DNA of 64,000 nt from Sulfitobacter sp. DFL-14 (GTDB lineage: Bacteria; Pseudomonadota; Alphaproteobacteria; Rhodobacterales; Rhodobacteraceae): contig NZ_QBFD01000004.1 in assembly GCF_003335585.1 (NCBI RefSeq), positions 44,928 through 108,927 of the forward strand, written 5' to 3'. Position numbers and translations under genes: made by a program. Below, piece after piece: positions 26,051-33,794 of this stretch (position 1 is its first letter; each line of letters starts with the position of its first letter). The notes beneath the pieces were generated by a model. The model was not told where the DNA came from and did no database searches. It saw only the letters and a program-made list of their open reading frames with translations.

Positions 26051-26989
26051 ATGAACAAATTTGTACAAATCAGCCTTGCCGCTCTTGTATCGGCGCTGCC
26101 CTTTGCCGCTGCGGCAGAATACCCCGAAAAGCCGGTGGAATTCATCGTGCCCTGGCCGCCCGGTGATCTTGAAGACATCCTGACACGGATGATCGCGGAT
26201 GGGTTGCAGAAGAAATACGATGTGCCTGCGGCCGTGGTGAACAAGCCCGGTGGTGGCGGCGGCCCGTTTCCCGGCGCGGTCGAAGTGGCGCTGGCCCCGG
26301 CGGATGGTTACACCATCGGGTCTTTCGTGATCGACGTTCCGATGGTGGGGCCCTACATCGGCATCCCGCCGCTGGAGGGCAACCCGTTTGAGCCGGTGGG
26401 CATTTTCCTGAGCTATCCCTTTGTTCTGGCGGCATCTGGAGATGCCCCCTATTCCACGATGGAAGAACTGGCCGCCTACGCCCGTGAAAACGATGTGACG
26501 CTGGGCCATTTCGGCGATGTCACCAGCCCGGCACGTCATACTCTGGCGTTGGCCAAGGCGCTGGATTTTTCCTATTCGGCGGACACCGCTTTCGATGCGC
26601 TGGATTGCAACACGCTGGCCTCCGGCGATGTGGATGTGATCAACACCACGCTGCAGCTGATCCGGCCCTGCCTGGATGATCTGAAGATTCTGATGAGCGT
26701 GACGAATGCGCGCATCCCGCTGTTGCCCGAAGTGCCGACCGCCGCAGAAATCTATCCCGAACTGGGGTTCTCGACCTGGAACGGCCTGTTCGTGCACGAG
26801 GATACCCCGCAGGAGGTGCGTGATGTCATCGCCGGGGTGGCGCAGGAGGTGCTGGCTTCGGATGCTGCCAAGAAGGTGGCGGAAGAAACCGGGGCCGAAA
26901 TCTATTGGCTTGGCTTCGATGCTTCCAATGCGCAGATGGAAAAGGACGCGGCCACGATGCAGCGGATCGCGGATTTCCTCGGAGAGTAA
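26051..26989 (+). CDS. Tripartite tricarboxylate transporter substrate-binding protein (TctC/Bug family)
   Basis: 312 residues from the ATG at 26051. The signal peptide MNKFVQISLAALVSALPFAAAA is followed by EYPEKPVEFIVPWPPGDLEDILTR, the Bug family start, and NKPGGGGGPFPGAV, the ligand-loop glycine-rich segment. It acts in the periplasm and delivers an organic anion to TctBA. The usual Bug motif GGxxD is here PPGDLED, a small deviation. It is the first of three transporter genes. The imported molecule is perhaps an amino-carboxylate handled by the upstream aminotransferase (inference). Confidence 0.93.
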   Translation: MNKFVQISLAALVSALPFAAAAEYPEKPVEFIVPWPPGDLEDILTRMIADGLQKKYDVPAAVVNKPGGGGGPFPGAVEVALAPADGYTIGSFVIDVPMVGPYIGIPPLEGNPFEPVGIFLSYPFVLAASGDAPYSTMEELAAYARENDVTLGHFGDVTSPARHTLALAKALDFSYSADTAFDALDCNTLASGDVDVINTTLQLIRPCLDDLKILMSVTNARIPLLPEVPTAAEIYPELGFSTWNGLFVHEDTPQEVRDVIAGVAQEVLASDAAKKVAEETGAEIYWLGFDASNAQMEKDAATMQRIADFLGE

Positions 26990-27043
26990 GGCAAGCGGGG
27001 CCGGCGCGCTGGTGTCGGCCCGACCATATTGCGGAGACATGCA

Positions 27044-27583
27044 ATGCAGCGGGTTCTGAATTTCCTCGCCCTGTTTCGTCGCGAACGCAAGCCGGGTGAT
27101 CTGATCTTTGCGGTCGGCTTTCTTGTTCTTGCGCTGGCCTGTCTGGTGGCGGTGCCCTGGCAGGCGCAGTTTCTGGGCAAGAAATCCTTGGTGGAGGAAC
27201 CGGGGTTCTGGCCGTCGGTTGGTGTTGTCATGATGGTGGTTTTCGGTGCCATCCACTTTGTCTGCACCTGGAATGCGCCACGGCTGCCGGGGCGGTTGAA
27301 AGAGGTCATCGTCTGGGCGCGGTCCCTCGAATTCGTGGTCTGGTTCATTGTCTATGTCGCTGCCGTGCCGGTGATCGGCTACCTGCCCGCGACGCTGTTG
27401 TTCGCACTGCTTTTGACGCTTCGGGCCGGATACCGGTCGCTGCAGATGCTGGGAGCGGCGGCGGGGCTGGCGCTGGTGACGGTGCTTGTCTTCAAGACCG
27501 GGCTGGGCGTGAAGCTGCCTGCCGGTGCGGTCTATCAGTATCTGCCGGAGGGCATCCGGTCTTTCGTCATGGTCAACTTCTAG
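27044..27583 (+). CDS. Tripartite tricarboxylate transporter small membrane subunit (TctB family)
   Basis: 179 residues starting MQRVLNFLALFRRER, with four predicted transmembrane helices (DLIFAVGFLVLALACLVAV, SVGVVMMVVFGAIHFV, LEFVVWFIVYVAAVPVIG and MLGAAAGLALVTVLVF). This architecture and its position between tctC and tctA define TctB. The start at 27044 has GGAG upstream. An in-frame TTG at 27029 is less likely. It supports the large channel subunit in the inner membrane. Sequence conservation in TctB is low, so the call rests partly on synteny. Confidence 0.85.
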   Translation: MQRVLNFLALFRRERKPGDLIFAVGFLVLALACLVAVPWQAQFLGKKSLVEEPGFWPSVGVVMMVVFGAIHFVCTWNAPRLPGRLKEVIVWARSLEFVVWFIVYVAAVPVIGYLPATLLFALLLTLRAGYRSLQMLGAAAGLALVTVLVFKTGLGVKLPAGAVYQYLPEGIRSFVMVNF

Positions 27584-27592
27584 GAGCGCATC

Positions 27593-29104
27593 ATGGAGAC
27601 GATTTTTCAGGCCGTTTTGCTGATGTTCAACTGGCCGGTCCTTGTGGCGCTTCTGATCGGGTCGATCGGGGGCGTTGTGATCGGCGCCATACCCGGTGTC
27701 GGGCCGGCGGTGGCGATTGCCATCCTGTTGCCTGCGACATTCTCGATGGAACCGCTTGTCGGCCTGACGCTGCTGCTGGGGATCTATGGCTCGTCCATGT
27801 ATGGCGGTTCGCTGCCCGCGATCCTGATCAACACGCCGGGCACGGCGGTGAATGCGCTGACCACCTATGACGGCTACCCGATGACCAGGCGGGGCGAGGC
27901 GCTGCGCGCGCTTGGGCTGGCATATGGCGCGTCCTTTTTCGGGGCGGTCCTGTCGATCCTCATTCTGATCCTGCTGTCGCCGGTTCTGGCCAAGGTCGCG
28001 CCGATGTTCGGCTCGCGCGAGATTTTCCTGGCGGCGCTCTTGGGCATCATTCTGGTGATCATCGCGCACAAGGGCCAGATGGCGGCGGCCGGGATGCTGG
28101 CGGGTCTTGGCATCCTGTTGCAATCGGTCGGGATGGAGCCGGTCAATTATACCATGCGCTATACCTTCGGCCTGGACTGGCTGACCTCGGGGCTGGATCT
28201 GATTGTCGTCGTGCTTGGACTCTTTGCCCTCAGCCAGGCGTTTCAGCTGATTGTCGAACCTGACAGCGCGCCGGATGCGCAGCCTGTGTCAGGGTCCATG
28301 TTCAGGGCCATGTGCGAGATCTGGAAATACCGGCGCACGGCGGCGACGGGTGGCGGGTTTGGCGTTCTGATGGGGATCATTCCGGGGGTGGGCGAGTTCA
28401 CCGCGCAGTTCCTCAGCTACACCGCGGCGCGCAAACGGTCCAAGACGCCGGAAATGTTCGGGCGCGGCAGCCCGGAGGGGCTGGTTGCCTCTGAATCCGC
28501 GAACAACGCGGTGCCTGCCGCCGCGATGATCCCGCTGCTGGCCCTTGGCATTCCGGGCGAGGCGCTGACGGCGATGATGTTGTCGGTCTTCTATGTGCAC
28601 AATGTCGTGCCGGGGCCGGGGCTGTTCCAGAACCGGCTGGACTTTGTCTATGCCCTCTATCTGTCGCTGCTGCTGCTCAATGTGATCGTGATCCTCTGGA
28701 TGGTGGTGTCGTCCAATCTGCTGATCCGGATCATCCGCATCCCCACGCGCTTTCTGGGGATGGCGATCCTGGTACTGAGCTTTGTTGGTGTCTATTCGCT
28801 GCGCAATTCCGCAATGGATTGCATGATTGCGGCGGGGTTCGGGGTGTTTGGCCTGATCCTGAAACGTCTGAACCTGCCCACGGTGCCGATCATCCTCGGC
28901 ATGGTTCTGGGCGGGATCATGGAGGTCAAACTGCGCGCCTCGATGGGTCGGATCGACTCTCTGCTTGATTTCGTCAACCGCCCGATCGCGGCCCTGCTGG
29001 TGCTCGCCATCATTGTCATCGTTGTCCAAAGCATCCGGACGTCGATCGGGGATCTGCGCGTGAGGCACGAAGAATCCAACAAACCCCAACAGAACAAGGC
29101 CTGA
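27593..29104 (+). CDS. Tripartite tricarboxylate transporter permease (TctA family)
   Basis: The 503-residue protein has about 12 membrane segments. The conserved N-terminal region contains GAIPGVGPAVAIAILLP and the YGSSMYGGSLPAILINTPGTAVNALTTYDGYPM signature. A second conserved loop has GIIPGVGEFTAQF and ALGIPGEALTAMM. It forms the sodium- or proton-driven channel for organic acids captured by TctC. It begins 9 bases after tctB and is followed by the aldehyde dehydrogenase, giving a compact uptake and oxidation unit. Confidence 0.95.
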   Translation: METIFQAVLLMFNWPVLVALLIGSIGGVVIGAIPGVGPAVAIAILLPATFSMEPLVGLTLLLGIYGSSMYGGSLPAILINTPGTAVNALTTYDGYPMTRRGEALRALGLAYGASFFGAVLSILILILLSPVLAKVAPMFGSREIFLAALLGIILVIIAHKGQMAAAGMLAGLGILLQSVGMEPVNYTMRYTFGLDWLTSGLDLIVVVLGLFALSQAFQLIVEPDSAPDAQPVSGSMFRAMCEIWKYRRTAATGGGFGVLMGIIPGVGEFTAQFLSYTAARKRSKTPEMFGRGSPEGLVASESANNAVPAAAMIPLLALGIPGEALTAMMLSVFYVHNVVPGPGLFQNRLDFVYALYLSLLLLNVIVILWMVVSSNLLIRIIRIPTRFLGMAILVLSFVGVYSLRNSAMDCMIAAGFGVFGLILKRLNLPTVPIILGMVLGGIMEVKLRASMGRIDSLLDFVNRPIAALLVLAIIVIVVQSIRTSIGDLRVRHEESNKPQQNKA

Positions 29105-29131
29105 AACAGGCCCATCACGAGGAGATATTTC

Positions 29132-30634
29132 ATGCGTATCGGAATTCCGGATCAGGCCCCCAATGGCATCAGCCCTGATGTGACAGCCTTTCTCAAGGCC
29201 CCGAAGATGCTGATCAACGGGCAAAGCGTTGGCGGTGAGGCGCCCGGCTTTGACGTCTTCAACCCGGCGGATGGATCGGTTCTGGCACAGGTTCCGACGG
29301 CATCGGAAGCTGACGTGGACCGCGCCGTGCTGGCCGCCAGGGCGGCGATGGCAGGCGCCTGGGGCGGGATGCCGGGTGCGGAGCGGACAAGGCTGATGCT
29401 GAGGCTTGCAGATCTGATCGAGGAGAACGGCGAGGAGCTGGCACAGCTTGAAACGCTGGAAAACGGCAAGTCGATCATGCTGTCGCGTCTGGTCGAAGTG
29501 GCGTCCTCGGCTGAATATCTGCGGTACATGGCCGGTTGGGCCACCAAGATCCGGGGCGAGACCTTTGACGTGTCGATCGCCGTGCCGCCGGGGACGCGTT
29601 ACACCGCCTATACCCGCAAGGAGCCGGTTGGCGTTGTCGCGGCAATCACCCCGTGGAACTTTCCGCTGAACATGTGTGTGTGGAAAGTGGCCCCGGCGCT
29701 GGCGGCGGGTTGTACCGTGGTGCTGAAACCGGCGGAGGAAACGCCGCTGACCTCCCTGCGGTTTGCGGAACTGGCGCGGGAGGCGGGCTTTCCCGATGGG
29801 GTGGTCAACGTCATTACCGGGGACGGGGCCACGGGGGCCGCGCTGGTGCAGCATCCCGGTGTGGACAAGATCACCTTTACCGGGTCGACCGAGGTCGGCA
29901 AGAAGATCGGCACCAAGGCGATGGAGACCGTCAAGCCGGTGACGCTGGAACTGGGGGGCAAGGCCCCGATGGTGTTCTTTGACGATATGGACCTGAACCT
30001 GCTGGGGCCTGCGACGGGTATCGGGATGTTCTTCAACTCGGGCCAGACCTGCTGTGCCGGGGCGCGCATCTATGTGCAGAAGGGCATCTATGAGGAAGCT
30101 GTGGCGACGCTCAAGGCGATTACATCCTCCCTGCCAATCGGGGATGGGATGAACCCCGCCAACCAGATCAACCCGGTGGTATCGGCCAAACATTTTGATC
30201 ATGTGAAGGGGATGATTGCCCGGGGTATCGCTGACGGGGCAACGCCCCTGCTGGACATCGCGGCACCGGGGCAGGGATACTACGTGGCACCACAGCTTTT
30301 TGCGGATGCGCGTTCAGACACCGCGATCATGCAGGATGAGGTCTTTGGCCCGGTGGCGACGATTACCCCCTTTGAGACTGAGGAGGAGGCCATCGCGATG
30401 GCCAATGATACCCGCTACGGGCTTGGCGCATCGCTGTGGACCCGTGACATCAACCGCGTGATGAAGCTGGTGCCGCAGGTGCAGGCCGGGACGGTCTGGG
30501 TCAACAGCCACAATATCCCCGATCAGAACATGCCTTTTGGCGGGTTCAAGCAATCGGGGATCGGACGGGAGCACGGAACAGGCGCCCTGGACAACTACCT
30601 TGAGACCAAATCGGTCTGTGTTGCCTATAGCTGA
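29132..30634 (+). CDS. NAD(P)-dependent aldehyde dehydrogenase
   Basis: A 500-residue aldehyde dehydrogenase. It has the AITPWNFPLNM cofactor segment, KPAEETPLTSLRFAELAREAGFPDGVVNVI, the FTGSTEVGK loop, catalytic Glu in LELGGKAP and catalytic Cys in NSGQTCCAGAR. Length and motifs match the betaine/succinate-semialdehyde type. The ATG at 29132 follows GAGGAG. It is the last gene of the aminotransferase-TctCBA operon and should oxidise the aldehyde made by the aminotransferase to a carboxylate. The specific aldehyde is unknown. Confidence 0.93.
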   Translation: MRIGIPDQAPNGISPDVTAFLKAPKMLINGQSVGGEAPGFDVFNPADGSVLAQVPTASEADVDRAVLAARAAMAGAWGGMPGAERTRLMLRLADLIEENGEELAQLETLENGKSIMLSRLVEVASSAEYLRYMAGWATKIRGETFDVSIAVPPGTRYTAYTRKEPVGVVAAITPWNFPLNMCVWKVAPALAAGCTVVLKPAEETPLTSLRFAELAREAGFPDGVVNVITGDGATGAALVQHPGVDKITFTGSTEVGKKIGTKAMETVKPVTLELGGKAPMVFFDDMDLNLLGPATGIGMFFNSGQTCCAGARIYVQKGIYEEAVATLKAITSSLPIGDGMNPANQINPVVSAKHFDHVKGMIARGIADGATPLLDIAAPGQGYYVAPQLFADARSDTAIMQDEVFGPVATITPFETEEEAIAMANDTRYGLGASLWTRDINRVMKLVPQVQAGTVWVNSHNIPDQNMPFGGFKQSGIGREHGTGALDNYLETKSVCVAYS

Positions 30635-30641
30635 GGCGTTT

Positions 30642-30674
30642 CGGGCCCCGTTCACAATGGGTGGGCGGGGCCCG
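30642..30674. terminator. Hairpin between convergent operons
   Basis: CGGGCCCCG (30642-30650) and CGGGGCCCG (30666-30674) form a perfect 9-bp inverted repeat with a 15-base loop, 8 bases after the aldehyde dehydrogenase stop. It has no T run. It sits between converging genes and probably serves as a bidirectional transcription stop. Confidence 0.5.
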
Positions 30675-30744
30675 CGGCACCAATGATCTGACAACATGCT
30701 GACCGCGGCGTATGACAATCGGCGCGGTTTTCGTGAGATACCTT

Positions 30745-31221
30745 TCAGAGGTCGTGAACGCGGATTTTTTTCAGCATCGCCTGCATCACTTCAACACAGA
30801 CGGCCAGCTGCGCCGGGTCAATGCCATCGGTCATGTGATGATAGTTCGCGTTGACCACCGGCGCCGTTTCCCTGAGCTTTTTGCGGCCCTTGGCGGTCAG
30901 TGAAACGCGGCGCACACGCTGGTCGGATGCGTCGATCTCGCGCTGCGCCAGGCCGGTGGTGACAAGCTGTTCGACCAGCCTGCTGACGGTGGATTGTTCT
31001 GTCACCGAAAGCACGGAGACTTCGTTTACCGTAAGCTGTTTATACGCGGCGAGGCAGGCCATGATCCGCATCGTCGCACCCTGGATGCCAATGTTCTTGA
31101 GGTCGGCATCCTGTTTTACCTGCCAGCGGTTGGTCAGCCGCGTCATGAGATAGGGCAGGTACTGCGACAGCTGTTCCGGCGTTTTGAAGGGAAAGCCGAG
31201 GTCTTCACTTTTCTTAGTCAT
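30745..31221 (-). CDS. MarR family transcriptional regulator (second of a tandem pair)
   Basis: 158 residues with the MarR winged helix: LTVNEVSVLSVTEQSTVSRLVEQLVTTGLAQRE as the recognition part and SDQRVRRVSLTAKGRKKL as the wing. Such dimers usually repress catabolic operons and release DNA on binding an aromatic acid or CoA ester. It overlaps the preceding MarR gene by 8 bases and is the last gene of the ior-thioesterase operon. I infer that it or its partner binds the AT-rich palindromes found at four promoters of the island. The two MarR proteins clearly differ in sequence. Confidence 0.9.
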   Translation of the reverse strand: MTKKSEDLGFPFKTPEQLSQYLPYLMTRLTNRWQVKQDADLKNIGIQGATMRIMACLAAYKQLTVNEVSVLSVTEQSTVSRLVEQLVTTGLAQREIDASDQRVRRVSLTAKGRKKLRETAPVVNANYHHMTDGIDPAQLAVCVEVMQAMLKKIRVHDL

Positions 31222-31702
31222 TGTCCGTCGGAGCCTTGCCGCCTGGTTTCTTGATGATCGATTTCAGCATGGCGGTGGTTTCCGCAAGGTTCTTGGCGTC
31301 GAGATGCAGGAAACACTTTGCCAGGACGTCGGCGTGAACTGCCGCTGCTTCCTCGAACCGCTGGCGACCTGCGGGTGTCAGCACGGCGACAAAGGAGCGC
31401 CTGTCGTCAGCCGACATGGATTTATCCACCAGCTCGTCCTTGCGCAGCCTGTTGACCAGGCCGGAGACATTGCCGTTGCTGACCTTGAGCCTTGCCGAAA
31501 GCTCGCCCATGCTCAGACCGTCGGGGTAGCGGGCCAATTGTGCAAGCACATCGAATTTCGAGACGCTGATGCCCGTCTGCTCCTTGAGCTGCCGGTTCAC
31601 TTCGGGATAGACGAAATTATAGACATCCAGCACGCTGAGCCAGAGCCGGGTGTCGTCCTTGCGGTGATCTGAACTATCCTGAGCCGGGTCACGGGCCATC
31701 AT
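31214..31702 (-). CDS. MarR family transcriptional regulator (first of a tandem pair)
   Basis: 162 residues, with MarR motif LSMGELSARLKVSNGNVSGLVNRLRKDELVDK and the DDRRSFVAVLTPAGRQRF wing. MarR repressors are known to control auxin (IAA) degradation in Variovorax and many hydroxycinnamate and benzoate operons. It lies 31 bases after the thioesterase gene. That gap carries one of the AT-rich operator-like motifs, which suggests autoregulation. Two in-frame ATG codons start the gene, and the first (31702) is used here. The ribosome binding site is weak. Confidence 0.9.
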   Translation of the reverse strand: MMARDPAQDSSDHRKDDTRLWLSVLDVYNFVYPEVNRQLKEQTGISVSKFDVLAQLARYPDGLSMGELSARLKVSNGNVSGLVNRLRKDELVDKSMSADDRRSFVAVLTPAGRQRFEEAAAVHADVLAKCFLHLDAKNLAETTAMLKSIIKKPGGKAPTDND

Positions 31703-31721
31703 CGATCTATCTGCATTTCCA

Positions 31722-31733
31722 TATTTTTACATA
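31722..31733. promoter_or_regulatory. AT-rich operator-like motif before the marR pair
   Basis: TATTTTTACATA lies in the 31-base gap between the thioesterase and first marR gene. It shares a TTTTAC-like half-site with palindromes at 45099-45117, 55224-55237 and 35995-36010. It is a candidate MarR autoregulatory site. Confidence 0.4.
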
Positions 31734-32216
31734 CTAGGCATTATCCGAGAACACATATTGGTTCAATGCACCTTTCAGGTCGGCTGGTATGTCGATGGAT
31801 GAATGCGTGTCCAGGCAGGTGGTCACGGTTGTAAAGAGCCCGCGCAGGGCCTCCGTCTCGCCAAGCATCGCGTTCAGCTCCAGTGCGTAAGACTTGTTGC
31901 CGATCCTGGAGACCCGGATGAAATATTCGACTTCCTCGCCCATTTTGACGGGTGAGAAGAATTCGGCATGGGCGTTGACATAGCCCAGCCCGGTGCGGCG
32001 CGGGCCGAGGAAATCATAATAGGAAAGGCCCAGGCAGTCGGAAAACCATGCTTCGATGGCGTGGTTGAACACGTTGAAGAATTCGGGCGTGTAGACAATG
32101 CCTGCGGGGTCGCATTGGCCGTGGCGGAATATGTGCTTGTAGCTCCAGCCGGGGAACGGGATATCCGCACGATCCAGAGGACGGGGAAACGGCGCGGGTT
32201 TGTCGATCTTGTTCAT
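31734..32216 (-). CDS. Hotdog-fold acyl-CoA thioesterase (4-hydroxybenzoyl-CoA thioesterase family)
   Basis: 160 residues with the family signature HGQCDPAGIVYTPEFFNVFNHAIEAWF, in which the Asp is the catalytic residue of the Pseudomonas-type 4-hydroxybenzoyl-CoA thioesterase. It hydrolyses an aroyl- or arylacetyl-CoA to the free acid and CoA in the cytosol. The ATG overlaps the iorB stop in an ATGA, so it is coupled to the oxidoreductase that would make a CoA thioester. This suggests that the CoA product of IorAB is released as free aromatic acid (inference). Confidence 0.88.
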   Translation of the reverse strand: MNKIDKPAPFPRPLDRADIPFPGWSYKHIFRHGQCDPAGIVYTPEFFNVFNHAIEAWFSDCLGLSYYDFLGPRRTGLGYVNAHAEFFSPVKMGEEVEYFIRVSRIGNKSYALELNAMLGETEALRGLFTTVTTCLDTHSSIDIPADLKGALNQYVFSDNA

Positions 32217-33790
32217 GTGCTCGAAAAACTTTCAATTGTCATGATCGTGCCGTCCAGATCCTTGCTGGACGGATCCTTGATCGCAGAAGTCAAAAGACGT
32301 TGCGCCCATTCCGCTGCGTCATCCCGGGCCGCGATGGACTTTGCGGTCTGCATGACCTTGTCGAACTTGGAATGCCCCCGGACATGGGTGTCTGAATAGC
32401 CCTTGATCAGGCGGCGGAAGCTCAGCATCGCGATGCCCAGATCATAGTTGCACGCCAGCGCCTGCGAGGCATCGGCCAGCCAGGCATCGCGGTGGGCGAC
32501 CTCTGTCTTATGGCGCAGGGATTTACGGCGTATCACCTTGAGCGCACCGACAAAATGCAGCGGCAGGAACCCGGCCAGGCGGTAGGTGTGCACGCGGCGG
32601 CCCTTGTCGATGCGGCGATCGAGCCAGTCATAGAGGGATTTGCGCGATTTCAGCCAGTTGGCCAGCCCTGCGGGCAGGGTTGATGCGGCTTCTTCCATGC
32701 GGGGGTGCATGAATTCGGTGGTGTTGAGAACCTGACCGTCCTGCAGGCCGACCTCATCTGCCACGCGCTGGCGCCGTGCGCTTTGCGTCTTGATGCGGGC
32801 GACGCGGATGACGTCGTCATATGCCATCGCATTGGCAAGGTATTTGGCGGCTGTTGCGGTGAAGGCAAAGCCGTGTTCGGCGCCATTTGCCGCGCTATCC
32901 GTCTTGGTGAGATCGCGCAGGATATCGAGGTATTCAGCGCCATAGGCGGCATCCTGAAAATCGACGACCTTTTGCAGACCCAGATAGGCGATGGCATGGG
33001 CCTGTTCGGGAAGTTCTGCGCGCAGGCGGGTGAGCAGGGCGTTGGCCCGTTTGTCGCGCAAGCTGTCAGGCAGTGCGGCAACGGGGGGGGCGGTGGCAGC
33101 CGCATCGGACGGCTCCGGTTCTGCGCCGTTTGTGGTTCTGTCATAGGCGGCATCAAAGGCGCGGATGCTGGCTTCGATGCCCTTGCCGCCCTTGCGGATG
33201 ACGTCGTAATAGGCCTCCCGCTCAAAAGGCAGGGTGCCTGACGCGGCGAGGCTGCCGAACATGGCGGAGGAGATGACAGAGCCGTTCCTGACCGCCATGG
33301 CGTTCATGTCGAAGACGATTTCCTGTTTGGCGACCACGCCGATGGCATCACTGACGGCGCTGCTGTCCGCGATGCTGTCGCCGGGGGCCATCTTTTCGCT
33401 GATCGCAAGTGACCGGTGGCTGGAGGCAATCAGGGTGGTCCGGTCGGGTGTCACGATCCCGCGCAGGATCGAGCGGCCGGCTTCCATGAATTCCGATGCG
33501 ATCACCACATCGACATCGCCGGGTGTGGGCATCTGTGCCAGCACCGGCTTTTGCCCGCCCGCGCCGGGGCGCATCATCTCGACGTAATAGATGGTGGCAC
33601 CGGTTCGCTGGGCCACGCCGGGCACGGAGGTGGATTGCGCCACCCAGCCGTGGGCCTCGGCCAGCGCCACGATCCAGCCGGTCAGAACGCCGCCGCCCTG
33701 ACCGCCCATCGCGACAATGGCGATGGAAATCGGCCGTTCTGTCGCGAGGCCAGCGGGCTTCAGGCGCAGTTTGACGGTGTCATCTTTCAT
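32213..33790 (-). CDS. iorB: Indolepyruvate oxidoreductase beta subunit family protein
   Basis: 525 residues from the ATG at 33790. The N-terminal pyruvate:ferredoxin oxidoreductase gamma-type domain has ISIAIVAMGGQGGGVLTGWIVALAEAHGW and SVPGVAQRTGATIYYVEM. A long C-terminal extension follows, as seen in the large beta subunits of this branch, and has no Fe-S cysteine cluster. With the alpha subunit it should oxidatively decarboxylate an aryl 2-oxoacid to an aryl-CoA, reducing ferredoxin. The gene follows iorA by 4 bases and overlaps the thioesterase gene. The substrate could be indolepyruvate or an arylglyoxylate such as isatinate. Confidence 0.88.
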   Translation of the reverse strand: MKDDTVKLRLKPAGLATERPISIAIVAMGGQGGGVLTGWIVALAEAHGWVAQSTSVPGVAQRTGATIYYVEMMRPGAGGQKPVLAQMPTPGDVDVVIASEFMEAGRSILRGIVTPDRTTLIASSHRSLAISEKMAPGDSIADSSAVSDAIGVVAKQEIVFDMNAMAVRNGSVISSAMFGSLAASGTLPFEREAYYDVIRKGGKGIEASIRAFDAAYDRTTNGAEPEPSDAAATAPPVAALPDSLRDKRANALLTRLRAELPEQAHAIAYLGLQKVVDFQDAAYGAEYLDILRDLTKTDSAANGAEHGFAFTATAAKYLANAMAYDDVIRVARIKTQSARRQRVADEVGLQDGQVLNTTEFMHPRMEEAASTLPAGLANWLKSRKSLYDWLDRRIDKGRRVHTYRLAGFLPLHFVGALKVIRRKSLRHKTEVAHRDAWLADASQALACNYDLGIAMLSFRRLIKGYSDTHVRGHSKFDKVMQTAKSIAARDDAAEWAQRLLTSAIKDPSSKDLDGTIMTIESFSST

Positions 33791-33794
33791 CTGT

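Noticed and set aside
25925..28123. Minus-strand open frame of 732 codons
   Set aside because: It is antisense to tctC, tctB and tctA, all of which have clear families. The composition is typical of antisense frames.
28289..30202. Minus-strand open frame of 637 codons
   Set aside because: It is antisense to tctA and the aldehyde dehydrogenase and has no family resemblance.
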